A DNA stretch of 64,000 bases from Rhizophlyctis rosea. Its lineage: Eukaryota; Chytridiomycota; Chytridiomycetes; Rhizophlyctidales; Rhizophlyctidaceae. The DNA lies in the NCBI GenBank assembly GCA_027596075.1, contig JADGJC010000186.1:1-64000 (forward strand), read 5' to 3'. Each line of letters opens with the position of its first letter. Within the stretch, counting starts at the first letter, position 1. The notes below the pieces were generated by a model. The model was given only the letters and a program-made list of their open reading frames with translations, ran no database searches and was not told the DNA's origin. A program made the position numbers and the translations under genes. This document shows positions 25,831-36,181 of the stretch, piece by piece.

Positions 25831-27606
25831 ATGGCACGAATAAAGCAAACCGCCCACCAAGCAGCCTCTGACTGCGGCATAAACGATGCAGCCCACCCAG
25901 CACATTGCAACCACTCTCCCACTTCTAGTACTCCACCAACTCCAGATCTCTTGCCGCAAGTCAAACCAGCTCTACCCATCTTCCCACTAGAAGTATGGAC
26001 TCCGATACTACTCCACTTCGAATCACCCCACCTCCTCGTCCAAACCTCCAAAGCCTTCTACTACACCCTCGGCCAAGACAGCCACGTCCGCTCCAAATAC
26101 CTTCAACACCGTTTCGGAAAGCTGTCCCTTTTTTACGCTGTCCTTCTCCCCAATCTACGACCTCTCCTCACTGTCAACCTAACAACCATTCTACTCAACT
26201 CCGGAGCACTGTTGCCTCGCTACCTAGTTCAAAAGGCGCATCAACTCCCTCATTCCGCGGCAGGGCTCAACGAACCACAACTCAAAAACGACATATTAGC
26301 CATCATATGCCAACGCGGCCACCTATTGTATGGGGACAATCTGCTCGATGGGCCTGATGATTGTACCAACTTCGAAGAGTGGGTCGTCGAATTCGGCTAT
26401 TGCAAACCATATGGTCGTCCTCCTTCCCACTTGGAAGACCTCAACGACCTTGTTCACAAGTACAGCTTTGTTATCCACCCGCTGCCAGATTCAGGAAAAT
26501 GGTTGAATACCTACCTTTACCACATGATGGCTGATTCTGAGCACCATCACGTCCTCCTCTCCTGGCTAGACCACATGTCCGCATCCGGCTTCGACAAAGC
26601 TGCTTTCATCAACACCATCAACCACAGCACAATGATGAAAGTCCTCAAAAACGGACAGTGTGCATTTGCAGAGTTCCTCTGCAGTGTTGGACTCAGCATC
26701 ACACCTGCCCTAGCTCAGGAATGCATACCACACCTCCTTCACTCAGATCGAAATGGAATGCTATTGCCCTTATTCCATCTGCTCAAGGCACACCTCCCAC
26801 ATTCCCTCCTTGCCGAACTCATAGCCACAGAGATGGTCTCACGATCCACCAAGCTCACACTGTCCTACATCAACCCCGGCAAATACTGTGATCTCTACCA
26901 CATATCCCCAAAACTCTACACCACTCTCAGAACCCACCTCCCAACCTTCGACACCCACCTCGCCTCTCTACTCCCAATCCCCTCATCCATGGACAACCTC
27001 CCCAAAACCAGCTCCCTCCAACAAACAATCCTCAAGCTCGGAATCCCATCAACCCTCACAACCTACTACTTCGAAGCCATGTTCTGCAACGGCTGTCACG
27101 ACGTTCCCGACACCCAAACCTACGCTACACGCATGCAAACATACAACAAAACCTTCGGCAAGGGAATCTTAAACCAAATGGATTGGCTCATCCCCTCCAT
27201 GTTACGTGACGGGTTTCAAATGAAGCCATGGTACACCCCTTGGGTCGTATGGCGATTCGGGGGGAGGAGGGATTGGGAAAGCGATCGAGGCCATAAGTTT
27301 GAGGACACTGCATTGGACGTTGTTCAACCGCTTTTGGATCAGGTGGTTGGCGTCATTCGGAAGTGTGAGGAAGAAGGGGATCTCAAAGAATGGGAACGCC
27401 ACATCCGGCGCGCAATTGAAGTGGTGGACGTGATGCGGGCAAGTTGGGATGCGAATGCGCAGCATACGCAGGGTGCGGACTTTAGTTTGTCAGTGAACGA
27501 CAGTATACGTGTTCAAAAGCATTTGAGGAGGTGTCAGAATGAGTTGGAGAGAGTTCTCCGTGGCATTAAAAAACAGGTGCGGGCTAGAGGTGGTGAGACA
27601 GCTTGA
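25831..27606 (+). CDS. F-box-like protein, first of a tandem pair
   Basis: A single-exon gene of 591 residues from ATG 25831 (MARIKQTAHQ). This start is chosen because the neighbouring paralogue starts MARKRQRP at the matching place. Residues about 50-90 (PIFPLEVWTPILLHFESPHL, LVQTSKAFYYTLGQDSHVR) fit an F-box, the ~40-residue motif that docks substrate receptors on SKP1 in SCF ubiquitin ligases. The rest is a helical region of about 500 residues with motifs such as RGHLLYGDNL and WVVWRFGGR, shared with the next gene but with no family I can name. The order and spacing of motifs are the same in both copies, which points to a local tandem duplication. The SCF role is inferred from the motif only. 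Confidence 0.75.
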   Translation: MARIKQTAHQAASDCGINDAAHPAHCNHSPTSSTPPTPDLLPQVKPALPIFPLEVWTPILLHFESPHLLVQTSKAFYYTLGQDSHVRSKYLQHRFGKLSLFYAVLLPNLRPLLTVNLTTILLNSGALLPRYLVQKAHQLPHSAAGLNEPQLKNDILAIICQRGHLLYGDNLLDGPDDCTNFEEWVVEFGYCKPYGRPPSHLEDLNDLVHKYSFVIHPLPDSGKWLNTYLYHMMADSEHHHVLLSWLDHMSASGFDKAAFINTINHSTMMKVLKNGQCAFAEFLCSVGLSITPALAQECIPHLLHSDRNGMLLPLFHLLKAHLPHSLLAELIATEMVSRSTKLTLSYINPGKYCDLYHISPKLYTTLRTHLPTFDTHLASLLPIPSSMDNLPKTSSLQQTILKLGIPSTLTTYYFEAMFCNGCHDVPDTQTYATRMQTYNKTFGKGILNQMDWLIPSMLRDGFQMKPWYTPWVVWRFGGRRDWESDRGHKFEDTALDVVQPLLDQVVGVIRKCEEEGDLKEWERHIRRAIEVVDVMRASWDANAQHTQGADFSLSVNDSIRVQKHLRRCQNELERVLRGIKKQVRARGGETA

Positions 27607-28222
27607 GCGGCATTATCATTATATTACCCCATAGCGGGAAGGATGACTTGACAAGCCTTTGACACACAAGGCGGGCGTAATGTAGGTAGAGATGAAGGAG
27701 GTGTGGTGAGGAGTTCCGGAACAAGGGTGATGAATTTTGTATATAGATTAATCAGAGAAGACCTTCAGCAAATCAACAACGCATCTATCTTGCGTTGCAC
27801 TTTGATCAACGCAATAGGGCAGAAACAAATCAACTTCCGAATTTGACTACAGTATCGTCAGAAACTTTCACAACCTCTCAAAACTGTCACTGGATCTCAC
27901 ATAATGCAGAGCATTCTCAAATCGGCGGATGAACAGTGTCATTATGAACCGCATGCACGGCCTTATCAAAGCTCTCAACCTTTTTCGATGTATAGTCTAT
28001 GTCTATGTCATCGAGGTTGCGTGTTGATCTTGAACGCTGAACTCATCAACGAACAGATCATCCGAATGTGACACGAATACTAGAGGCATCGTGTCTTCTC
28101 TGTCTCGCGCCATTCTCTTTCACAAACAAATTCGTCTTTACTCTTCTTGACCACTCCCATTCCATGATGGCATCATAACAGTAAGGAACTTCTACGACTG
28201 CATCCACTGAGAGCGTCAAAGA
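27607..28222. other. Intergenic between tandem F-box-like genes
   Basis: 616 bp separating the two same-strand paralogues. No coding signal; the last 100 bp should hold the promoter of the second copy. Confidence 0.5.
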
Positions 28223-30040
28223 ATGGCACGTAAGCGCCAGCGCCCCCGCTACCTGCCCGCAGATTCCAACTCTTCCACTGCTGCCGCGGATGAATCTTGC
28301 AACCACTCCTCACCTGAGCCACCTTCACATAAACATGGAGTAAAGGAAAAACCACCCCTGCCCTTCTTCCCACTAGAAGTATGGACTACAATCCTACTCC
28401 GCGTAGCCTCCCCCAACCTCCTTGTCCAAATCTCAAAAGCCTTCTATTACACTCTCGGTCAAGACAGTCACACCCGCTCCACCTATCTCCAGCATCACCT
28501 TACCCCAAAACTATCCCTCCTCCGTGCTGTCTTATCTCCCACTCACCGACCTCTCCTCACAGCCAACGTCACCAACATCCTCGTAAATGCCGACGCACTC
28601 CTCCCCCGCTACCTAGTCCAAACATCCCACCAACTGTCTGACATCACTTATCCGGATGACGGACCACCGCTGAAAACAGAAGTATTGGCCGTCATCTGTC
28701 ACCGTGGTCACCTTCTCTATGGAGACAATCTAGCACTCTCCGACGAGATCACCGACTACGACAGATTCGAAGAATGGTTTGACGTATGGGCTCGTCGCAA
28801 CACAATAAACTTCGTATCAGAGGCCTACGGCAAACTCCTAACCAACCTCCTCACCGAGCTCATTTCAAAATACAAGTTCATATTAGATCCCCTGCAAAAT
28901 GCACACGCAAACCTGCACCGCGTGCGCGACACCTTCTGCTACCTCCTGACCACCCAAAAAGATGACTCCGCCTTCACCTGGTTAAACCTCATGTCTACTC
29001 TCAGCTGCAACAAACCCAAATACATCAACAGCATAAACGACTGTATAATGACGCACGCAATCCTCAACAAATGGCAAGACCCATCCCAACCTCCAGATTA
29101 CACCCAAGTAGAATGGCTCCTCACCCAAGGATTCACCATCACACCCACAGTAACCAACACCTGCCTCACCGGTTTCACTCCCCACCACCTCCCCACCTGG
29201 ATACCCTTCTTCCTCTCTCACGTCTCGGAATCCCACATAGTCCACACAATCGCAACACACATGGTTCAAAACTCCCTCCTCTACGCCATGTCGCCAGATC
29301 ACTACACAACCCTCAGGACACTCCTACCAACCTTCGATACCTACCTCCACTCCATCCTCCCTCTCCCTCAAGACAGATCCACCATATTCCTCAACACAAA
29401 CCTCTCCAACGTCCTCAACTTCGGACTCACCACAACCCTCACAACAACCTACCTCGAAACCCTATTTTGCAACCGCTCCCACGCAGTTTTAGACACCACC
29501 GACGCATACGCCTCACGCATGAAATTCCACAACACCTACAATGAAACACCCCATCTAGACCGCCTCATCCCCTCCATGATCAAAAAGGGTTTCCGGATGA
29601 AACCCGCGTACATCCCCTGGGTCGTGTGGCGGTTCGGTGCGCGGGACGTGGGGCCTGGTCACAATTTCCAGTTTGAGAACTCTGCGATGCAGGTTGTGAA
29701 GCCGCTTTTGGATCAGGTTGGTGAGACTGTTCGGACGTGTACGTGGATAGAGGAATTGGAGGAATGGGAACGCCATGTTGGGAGGGGGGTGGAGGTGATG
29801 GAGGCGGCGCAGAGGGATTGGGAGGGGAGGATGAAGGAGACGGATAACAGAAGGCTGTCAGAGGCTGCAGACTTCAAGTCTGGTGAGGTAAAGCAGAATA
29901 CTCAACCCGGTTCTGGAGGCGGAGGGGTCTCTCCACTTGGAATCGGAATAGGTGCGGAAGTATATGGTATAGCACATTTAAAAAAGTGTCGGGACACCTT
30001 GGATGGGGTGTACCATGTCATTACGGAATGCTTACGGTAA
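28223..30040 (+). CDS. F-box-like protein, second of a tandem pair
   Basis: A single-exon gene of 605 residues. Residues about 50-95 (PFFPLEVWTTILLRVASPNL, LVQISKAFYYTLGQDSHTR) match the F-box-like start of the upstream gene, and similarity continues through RGHLLYGDNL, FDTYLHSILPLP and IPWVVWRFGARDVG to the C-terminus. It has extra residues near the C-terminus (a Gly-rich GSGGGGVSPLG stretch). Copies of this kind in fungi often diverge fast in the substrate-binding part; here the copy-specific insertions lie in that part. An SCF substrate-receptor role is inferred. Confidence 0.75.
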   Translation: MARKRQRPRYLPADSNSSTAAADESCNHSSPEPPSHKHGVKEKPPLPFFPLEVWTTILLRVASPNLLVQISKAFYYTLGQDSHTRSTYLQHHLTPKLSLLRAVLSPTHRPLLTANVTNILVNADALLPRYLVQTSHQLSDITYPDDGPPLKTEVLAVICHRGHLLYGDNLALSDEITDYDRFEEWFDVWARRNTINFVSEAYGKLLTNLLTELISKYKFILDPLQNAHANLHRVRDTFCYLLTTQKDDSAFTWLNLMSTLSCNKPKYINSINDCIMTHAILNKWQDPSQPPDYTQVEWLLTQGFTITPTVTNTCLTGFTPHHLPTWIPFFLSHVSESHIVHTIATHMVQNSLLYAMSPDHYTTLRTLLPTFDTYLHSILPLPQDRSTIFLNTNLSNVLNFGLTTTLTTTYLETLFCNRSHAVLDTTDAYASRMKFHNTYNETPHLDRLIPSMIKKGFRMKPAYIPWVVWRFGARDVGPGHNFQFENSAMQVVKPLLDQVGETVRTCTWIEELEEWERHVGRGVEVMEAAQRDWEGRMKETDNRRLSEAADFKSGEVKQNTQPGSGGGGVSPLGIGIGAEVYGIAHLKKCRDTLDGVYHVITECLR

Positions 30041-30620
30041 GTCAAGTCAATGGTCAATACAGAATTTTGAGTAGTAGCTGAGCCGTACGCATTGCGTGCA
30101 AAATTATTGAACTTTCCGAATATGGAGTTTGTGGAGGTTGCAGGAGACCAACAGATCATGGACGGTGAGATAAATGCTGCGCATGCTAGCAGTTGAGCCG
30201 AGGGAAGAAGGACTTGTTTAACATGGAGAGTGTATCTGTGGATTAGCGTGGAAGCTGTGCATCGTTCCTCCTTGTACAGAGTGTGTACGATGTGAGGACT
30301 TCGGGGAAAGCAACAGCCGGGTGATCGATTTCCCGATGATTGCCGGGCATAGGACCCTGAACGCCACCAGTGAGGCTCAGCGCGTTCAATGTCTCAATGT
30401 TGATCTCATCATCACGCTCTTTCCCGAAATCTCACGCGTTTCTTCTGGTCCACTTTACCCGCAACGTGGTAAACAATGCAAAAGATATAAAAATAAGGCT
30501 GAATCGTTCAAAATCCCATCCCGTCAACATTTTACAAAACCAAAAAACAATTGTATAATTCTTCACATCACCAGAAATCAATCACACACCCACACACACA
30601 CCTTATTACCATTAACAACC
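30041..30620. other. Intergenic: upstream of the DJ-1-like gene
   Basis: No gene is supported. A TATA-like element lies at 30484-30493. The open frame that extends upstream of 30621 is a chance extension. Confidence 0.5.
30484..30493 (+). promoter_or_regulatory. TATA-like element of the DJ-1-like gene
   Basis: GATATAAAAA about 130 bp before the ATG, followed by an A/C-rich leader with CACA repeats just before the start codon. Confidence 0.3.
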
Positions 30621-31574
30621 ATGCCCGTCTCAACCGTCAACACCAAGGGCAAGGTCCTCATCATCTTATCCGGAAGCGATCATCTCGAGCTCTGCAGCGG
30701 GAAGGACCAACCAACCGGGTTCTTCCTTTGCGAGCTCGCCAAGCCTTTGTTCAAACTGTTGGAGGAGGGGTATGAGCCAGTGGTGAGTTTTCATATTTCG
30801 ACTGTACCATTACAGACGTTTACTGCCCACCTTTCCAAAAATCCATCCCCTCACAAACCTTTCCATCCCTTTCACCGCAACAAGTTCGCCAACCCAACCG
30901 GCAGCCGCCCCGCCAAAGACCCCCTCTCCGACTCCCTCGTCTTCTTCCTCGGCAGCACAAAAGAACGCAATCGCGAAAACACCCTCATCAACTCAATGTC
31001 CGTCGAATCAAACCTCGCCAACCCTCTCAAATTCTCCTCAATAACCGATGCAGACCTCCAATTTTACCGCGGAGTCTTTGTCCCCGGCGGTCACGCCCCC
31101 ATGGAGGACCTCTACGACGATAAGGAGCTGGGCCGTATCCTCCTCCACTTCCACAACCGTAACAAAACCACCGGTGCCATCTGTCATGGTCCGGTTGCGT
31201 TGTTGAGTACGCGGACAGTCGTACAACCCGGTGGGGAGTTTCCGTATAAGGGGTATAATCTTTCAGCGTATTCGAACACGGAAGAGACGATGAATGAGGT
31301 TATGTTTGGGAGTAAGTTGAAGTTCAAGCTTTGTGATGAGTTGATGAAGGAAGGGGCAACGATTTGTGATACTTTCCCTATGGGGAGTAAAGTTACGGTT
31401 GATCGGGAGTTGGTGAGTAACTGCGATGCAAGGTTTTTTGTTGTCATTGGATGTGTTAGTGACACACTGGCATGGTTGAATTTGCAGGTGACGGGTCAGG
31501 GTCCTACGTCTGCCGGTGCGTTTGGGGATGCATTTGTGGAGCATTTGAACAAGGCATCCGCTATTGCTGCTTGA
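30621..31574 (+). CDS. DJ-1/PfpI superfamily protein, Hsp31-like
   Basis: Three exons (30621-30782, 30885-31412, 31488-31574) give 258 residues. The second intron is 75 nt and the first 102 nt; both start GTGAGT. The family fold carries a catalytic Cys at the nucleophile elbow, here GAICHGPVAL, and a Glu in the first helix, here FFLCELAKP. FANPTGSRPAKDPLSDS matches the class with an insertion before the central strand, and GHAPMEDL and TGQGPTSAGAF are the later family motifs. Members act as glyoxalase III (methylglyoxal to D-lactate) or as stress chaperones in the cytosol. The Cys and Glu are present, so an enzymatic role is possible; the exact substrate cannot be told from the sequence. Confidence 0.88.
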   Translation: MPVSTVNTKGKVLIILSGSDHLELCSGKDQPTGFFLCELAKPLFKLLEEGYEPVVSFHISTVPLQTFTAHLSKNPSPHKPFHPFHRNKFANPTGSRPAKDPLSDSLVFFLGSTKERNRENTLINSMSVESNLANPLKFSSITDADLQFYRGVFVPGGHAPMEDLYDDKELGRILLHFHNRNKTTGAICHGPVALLSTRTVVQPGGEFPYKGYNLSAYSNTEETMNEVMFGSKLKFKLCDELMKEGATICDTFPMGSKVTVDRELVSNCDARFFVVIGCVSDTLAWLNLQVTGQGPTSAGAFGDAFVEHLNKASAIAA

Positions 31575-31997
31575 TCCCCATATTTGGGGAACCAGCAAAT
31601 GGGATGGAGCTTAGGTGTGTTCTCCACCATTGTAAATCGTTCGGATAGCAGTTGTACTATCGTTTCTGTAATATACAACCCGGCAAAATGGAAACCAAGG
31701 TTTTTGGGTAACTTCTTTCATGATATGTCTCCGTCATGTGGGGATTTTATGAATATCAAGTCGGATGTAATTTGATGATACATATGCCAGTGCCCTTCCA
31801 AACTTTTCCGATGTTGGAAGAAACGCTATTCATTGCTGAAACGCTTGCAAGTACAGTATTTACACTTATCACTACACATACCAATCAAATAGACACGCTG
31901 TATACGGAAATGGGCAATACACATTGACCAAAGGGGTATGCAAAACATCGGTATCAATCGCCACCCACACTTATAACACAATACAACACCCCTCCGA
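31575..31997. other. Convergent intergenic region
   Basis: Shared 3' flank of the DJ-1-like and TatD genes; A/T-rich, no coding signal. Confidence 0.5.
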
Positions 31998-33151
31998 TCA
32001 AATCCCATAAACCTTCCTCGTATTCTCCCTCGCAGCCCTCATAACAACATCCACCTCCAAACCCTTCAACTCCCCAACCTTCCTCGCAACACTCGGAATA
32101 TCCCCACACCCCGAAAACTTCCCCCTCTTCTGTCCCGGCACATTCGGGGGCATATAAGGCGAATCCGTCTCCAACAACAGCCTATCCAACGGCACAACAT
32201 CCCTCACAACAGCCTGTAACTCCTGTGCCGAGTTATCATACGTCACCACGCCCGTGAATCCAAAATATGCATTACAGAAGTGCTCGAGCATAGCGGTTAC
32301 GAATGACGCGGTGCCGGTGAAGCAGTGGACGTGGATGATGTGATTTTGTGGGACGATGGATTTGAGGATGGAGAGGGTGTCGTCTTCGGCGTCGCGGGTG
32401 TGGAGGATGATGGGTTTATCGACGCTGAGGGCCAGTTGGAGTTGGGCGGTGAAGACTTCTTTTTGGGTTTCTGGTGGGGAGAGGTTGCGGTTGTAGTCGA
32501 GACCGATCTCGCCAAAGGCTAGTGCGCGTGGGTGAGACGCCACTAAGAGGAGGTCTTGAGCTACGGTTTCGCTGAAGAAGGGTTTTCATCAGATACTGCG
32601 TAGGTGGGTTGTTTGTTTACATTTGTTTACATGCCTGTAATGGCTCGCGTAATGTGGGTGCAGTCCAGCGGCAATGTACATGAAATCGCATGACCCCACG
32701 AGATTCATCCATTCGTTTGTGAGCGAAGTGAAGGAGAGCACGTCACAGAGGACATTGATACACGCGTGGAAGTTTTTAGGGAAGTAATCATGTCGAAAGC
32801 GATTGACGGCTTCGGCTGGAGTAAGGCCCTTGTATTGAGAAATGCGGTCGATCGTCCAGTGGAGATGAGTATGAGTGTCCTATAGAAAATCACCCAGCAT
32901 CGTTAGCCGCTACCCAACTTGCAGCACCAATAATTTGTTCATACCACAAACTCTTCTGAAGTCAGAGGATGAAACGACGCAGAGGCTGGTGCTTGTGGAA
33001 CATCTTGGGACTCGCGCGCGTTTCCGGGCTTTCCTTTGCCACGTCCCCTTCCACGGTTCCCTCGCCCGTTTCCTTGGTTGGACCTGCCTTGGCCGGGCTG
33101 GTCAGATTGGGCACGACCGGAGTGGGTATGCGTTTCGTCTGAGGGGCACAT
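31998..33151 (-). CDS. TatD-family metal-dependent deoxyribonuclease
   Basis: Three exons (33151-32945, 32879-32635, 32571-31998) give 341 residues. TatD proteins are metal-dependent TIM-barrel nucleases acting on DNA ends. Seen here: the first metal motif VDTHTHLHW formed across intron 1, LHPHYAS, EIGLDY, PIILHTRDAED, HCFTG and the terminal ETDSPYMPP. Intron 2 (63 nt) only keeps frame if the donor is GC (AG|GCATGT), a rare but known splice type. The first 60 residues are unlike the usual family: a Gly/Arg/Gln-rich stretch (RSNQGNGRGNRGRGRGKGK) precedes the barrel. I chose the ATG at 33151; the frame stays open further upstream without an ATG. Confidence 0.85.
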
Positions 33152-33701
33152 GAGCTTAGGTCTTGGCTGATGATTTCGTATAAGTGGTTCAGGCTGATGA
33201 TGTTTTTGAGTATTGTATGGTGCGGTATTGCAGCAGATCGTGCAAGTTGTGGGCGTACTATGGCTTTGTGATCTGGGTAGTTCCGTGCGCAATGGGGATG
33301 AAGCTGAGCAGTTGAGAGGCGAAAAGTGACAGGACCACAGCGAGTATTTATGGGCTCTCTTCTTTGGGCCAAGCCACAGACCACGGAGGGACACGGGCGC
33401 GGTGGCGAAGTCACCAAAATGAGGAAAGGGGGAGAGGGGAGGAGGGACCCTGAAGATGGGGGAGTTGCGTTATGCGTTATATTTGTTGATTCGACTTGTT
33501 AACAAGAATCACAGCTCAAAAGCTTGTTCAAATGTTAGCTAATGTTGTTTGGTCAGCGGGGCCGAAGGCTTTACCCTCTCTGGTACTTCTGGTGGCAGGC
33601 CCATGAACGACGAAGGTGAGATGCTTCAGTCAAGAATCATCGCAACTTCCACGGTCTAGTGATATTGGGGTTCAAATCCGGTTGATGGAAGGTGCCCAAT
33701 A
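33152..33701. other. Intergenic upstream of the TatD gene
   Basis: No gene seen. A sequence resembling a Pol III B box occurs near 33669, without a tRNA fold around it. Confidence 0.4.
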
Positions 33702-34085
33702 ATGAATGGCGATAACGTCGTAACGTGTTTTCCATCCTTTGACGTCTGTAAGCATCGAGGCTGTGAAAGTAGTGATTGCACTTGTTCAATGAATACCACC
33801 ACGGTCACTGCGCCACCCGCAGCACTGGAATTCCCACCGACCCACATCAGAATTCAGCACTCCCTCCCGCCGCTGGAAAACCATCCTGCCTTTGTTGCAA
33901 ATTTCATACAAAGCGAGAAGCCACAAGGAAAGGAAGAGAAAGAATTTGCAGCAGGACAAGGTGTCTTAGTCATGAAAGACGAGAATGGTGAGGAGAAAGA
34001 TATGGGAATCCGTACATTATATACAATTTTACACAAAATCAATCTAACAAACTTGCGACCTGAAATATATACATCCTCTTTGTGA
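33702..34085 (+). CDS. Possible small hypothetical protein
   Basis: A 127-codon frame with ATG at 33702, a Cys-rich start (CKHRGCESSDCTCS) and a polar remainder. It ends six bases before the convergent GTPase-like gene's stop. I see no family, no paralogue and no introns, so it may be chance. Confidence 0.2.
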   Translation: MNGDNVVTCFPSFDVCKHRGCESSDCTCSMNTTTVTAPPAALEFPPTHIRIQHSLPPLENHPAFVANFIQSEKPQGKEEKEFAAGQGVLVMKDENGEEKDMGIRTLYTILHKINLTNLRPEIYTSSL

Positions 34086-34091
34086 TTTGTG

Positions 34092-35285
34092 TTATGCACA
34101 AAAAACTTTCAACGTCATCACTATAACCCAAAAAACGGCGAGGAACCAAAGCCAACCGGCAGGAATCATGGACTTAGCGTGCGACCAGTCAATGCTACCC
34201 AACGCGTGTTTCATCTTCACGATGATCCTACTAGTCCACTTCTCCCTATGAGCCGCCATAATCCCTTCCAACAACGCCTCCTGCTCTCTAACCAAAAGCT
34301 CAACCACCCTCGCCATCCCTCTCTCCCACTCAGCCGTCACCGCCTGATCCCCCGAAGTAATGTTGGTAACCGTGACAATGCTATCGGTTTCAAGACGGAG
34401 TGCACGCGCAATGCGGGCAACACGGGCAGGTTCTTCATCCCCAAGCTGATCGGCATGAGTAACGATACATATGATGCGGTGGCGGTTTCCAATCTTCTTA
34501 GCCACATCACTAAGAAGAGTGAAATCTTCGTCGGCCGCGGTTGTAGGTCCAACAACGAGGGCGAATATATGATGCTTGGAATTTGGAAGGACGGCAACGT
34601 TGAGGAGGTTATGTTGGTGGTTGTGGGTATCGAAGTCGGTGTCGAGCAGAGTTTGAGCGATAGTGGGTGCTTTGTCAGCCTTTTTCCATCCTTGGGGGTC
34701 GGTGACGCCAAGAATCAGCTGAGGAGTAGTGGGACTGAGAAGGGAAGGGCGTTTAGCGGGGTAGAGATAGGAGGATGTGTGTACGGTGCCGTGGGCCCTG
34801 TCGGCCATATGTCCTTGAAGGTGAAGATGCGCTTTATCCTGAAGATACATCCGGAGGTTGTTCTAATGAATATAAACAATAAACAGTTGATTATGTATGG
34901 CCTTAAATATTTGGTTCTTGCTTTCAACGAAAAAAAAATTTTTACCCCCCCCCCCCCCCCCCATACTCACCAAAGTTTTCGTTTTGCCACTTCCTGGTTT
35001 CCCTCCAAAAAGGACAGGAACCAGTATTCTGCCTGAAAGCTTTTGCGCGTCCTCTGCAGAATGCCGACCCCCAACAGGTGATTGTAAGTAATCCACAATC
35101 TTGTCCCGGAGATCTTCTATCGCTTGGCGGACCCGAGCCATGTTGTTGACAGGCGCAACAGCAGCCATAAAGAGGCTGGAATCGTAATCGGATAGATGGA
35201 TGTGAGCTGAAACGTGTGCTTCGGTGATGTTGGGCGCCTTGGCATTTGCGACTGAGCGAGTGGAGGGGCGTTCCGGATTGCACAT
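34092..35285 (-). CDS. P-loop GTPase-like protein with a C-terminal membrane anchor
   Basis: Two exons (35285-34971 and 34862-34092) give 361 residues. The G1 loop GGKPGSGKT sits at the end of exon 1 (about residues 94-102), a G3-like DPQG follows the intron, and a THAD at about 225-230 fits the G4 form (THxD) found in AIG1/IMAP-type GTPases. The last ~25 residues (AGWLWFLAVFWVIVMTLK) are one hydrophobic segment, so the protein is probably tail-anchored. The 108-nt intron contains a run of 18 C/G close to its 5' end. It is head-to-head with the transmembrane coiled-coil gene. GTP binding is inferred from motifs; the family assignment is tentative. Confidence 0.65.
34945..34962. repeat. Homopolymer run of 18 C within an intron
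   Basis: Eighteen consecutive C on the plus strand (G on the transcript) eight bases inside the donor of the only intron of the GTPase-like gene. Such runs vary in length by replication slippage. Confidence 0.9.
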
Positions 35286-36181
35286 CACGGTTCATCTGAG
35301 ATGGACATCGAGTCCAATGTCCGCATTTAAGGACTTCTCACCCTGGGAGCGGAAAGGACAAGTGTCTGACAAAAGACGGACCTGTTTGAAGGTGGTTACG
35401 GAGCGCAAAAAGATAATGAGACATTCGCAATGGAACACGAAGGAGTCGATCAAGTGACTTCAAAAACGATGGCTGAGTTGGCTGTGCGAGGACGTCCCTC
35501 AGGACTCCTCGGGGCATTGGTGTCTGACAACCTGATAATCAATGAAAGGGGATCTCGTTCAACTTCCGTGAAGAAAAGGCGTGTGATCATGGCATGAACT
35601 AGTCACGCGCAATCGCAATGTTTGTCGAGAGATGGCTATATGACTTTTCACGAAGTTTCACAAGATGCGGAACCTGGCCACAAGATGCAGAGGAAGGCGT
35701 TACGCGACGCGTCGAGGTCGGCGGTTTGGCTGGTGCCTCCCATCCAGCCCGCTCAGCCCATCCTCACTGTCCGCTGCCACACTTTCCGCAGACTCCACAA
35801 AGTGTCTCAAAGTCCAACGACAACGCAATAGATGAGACTAGTTCGGTTCCAGGCCTTCGTGGTTTGTCATCTGCTCCCATTTCCCCGTTTGCGCCCAGGT
35901 GTGTCTGGCTTCATGTCCTCAGACAGATTCAATTGCACATTTTGCACCGCATATGCACAATTGGTTTTGGCCGTTGGAATCTGACAGATCGGTCGGGTGG
36001 CATACCTACGCTGAATTTTTCACTAGCTGGCAATAAAATTAGCAAAACCTTCTGCCAGCGCCATAGGGTTTCCAGGGTCCAATTCAAGAACACTCACATT
36101 CCAGTTCAAACTTGCATCTTTGAGATAATAATAGGCATTACTCTCGTACACCCAAACCTATACCAATCCAATCCACTCACC
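35286..36181. other. Divergent intergenic region
   Basis: About 900 bp between the GTPase-like gene (minus) and the coiled-coil gene (plus). The plus-strand frame is open upstream of 36182 but has no domain or good start, so I leave it out. Confidence 0.5.

Noticed and set aside
33660..33690. GGTTCAAATCC, a Pol III B-box-like sequence
   Set aside because: No acceptor stem, A box or anticodon arm can be folded around it.
35618..36181. N-terminal extension of the coiled-coil gene
   Set aside because: The frame is open but has no domain, and the ATG at 36182 follows a typical leader.
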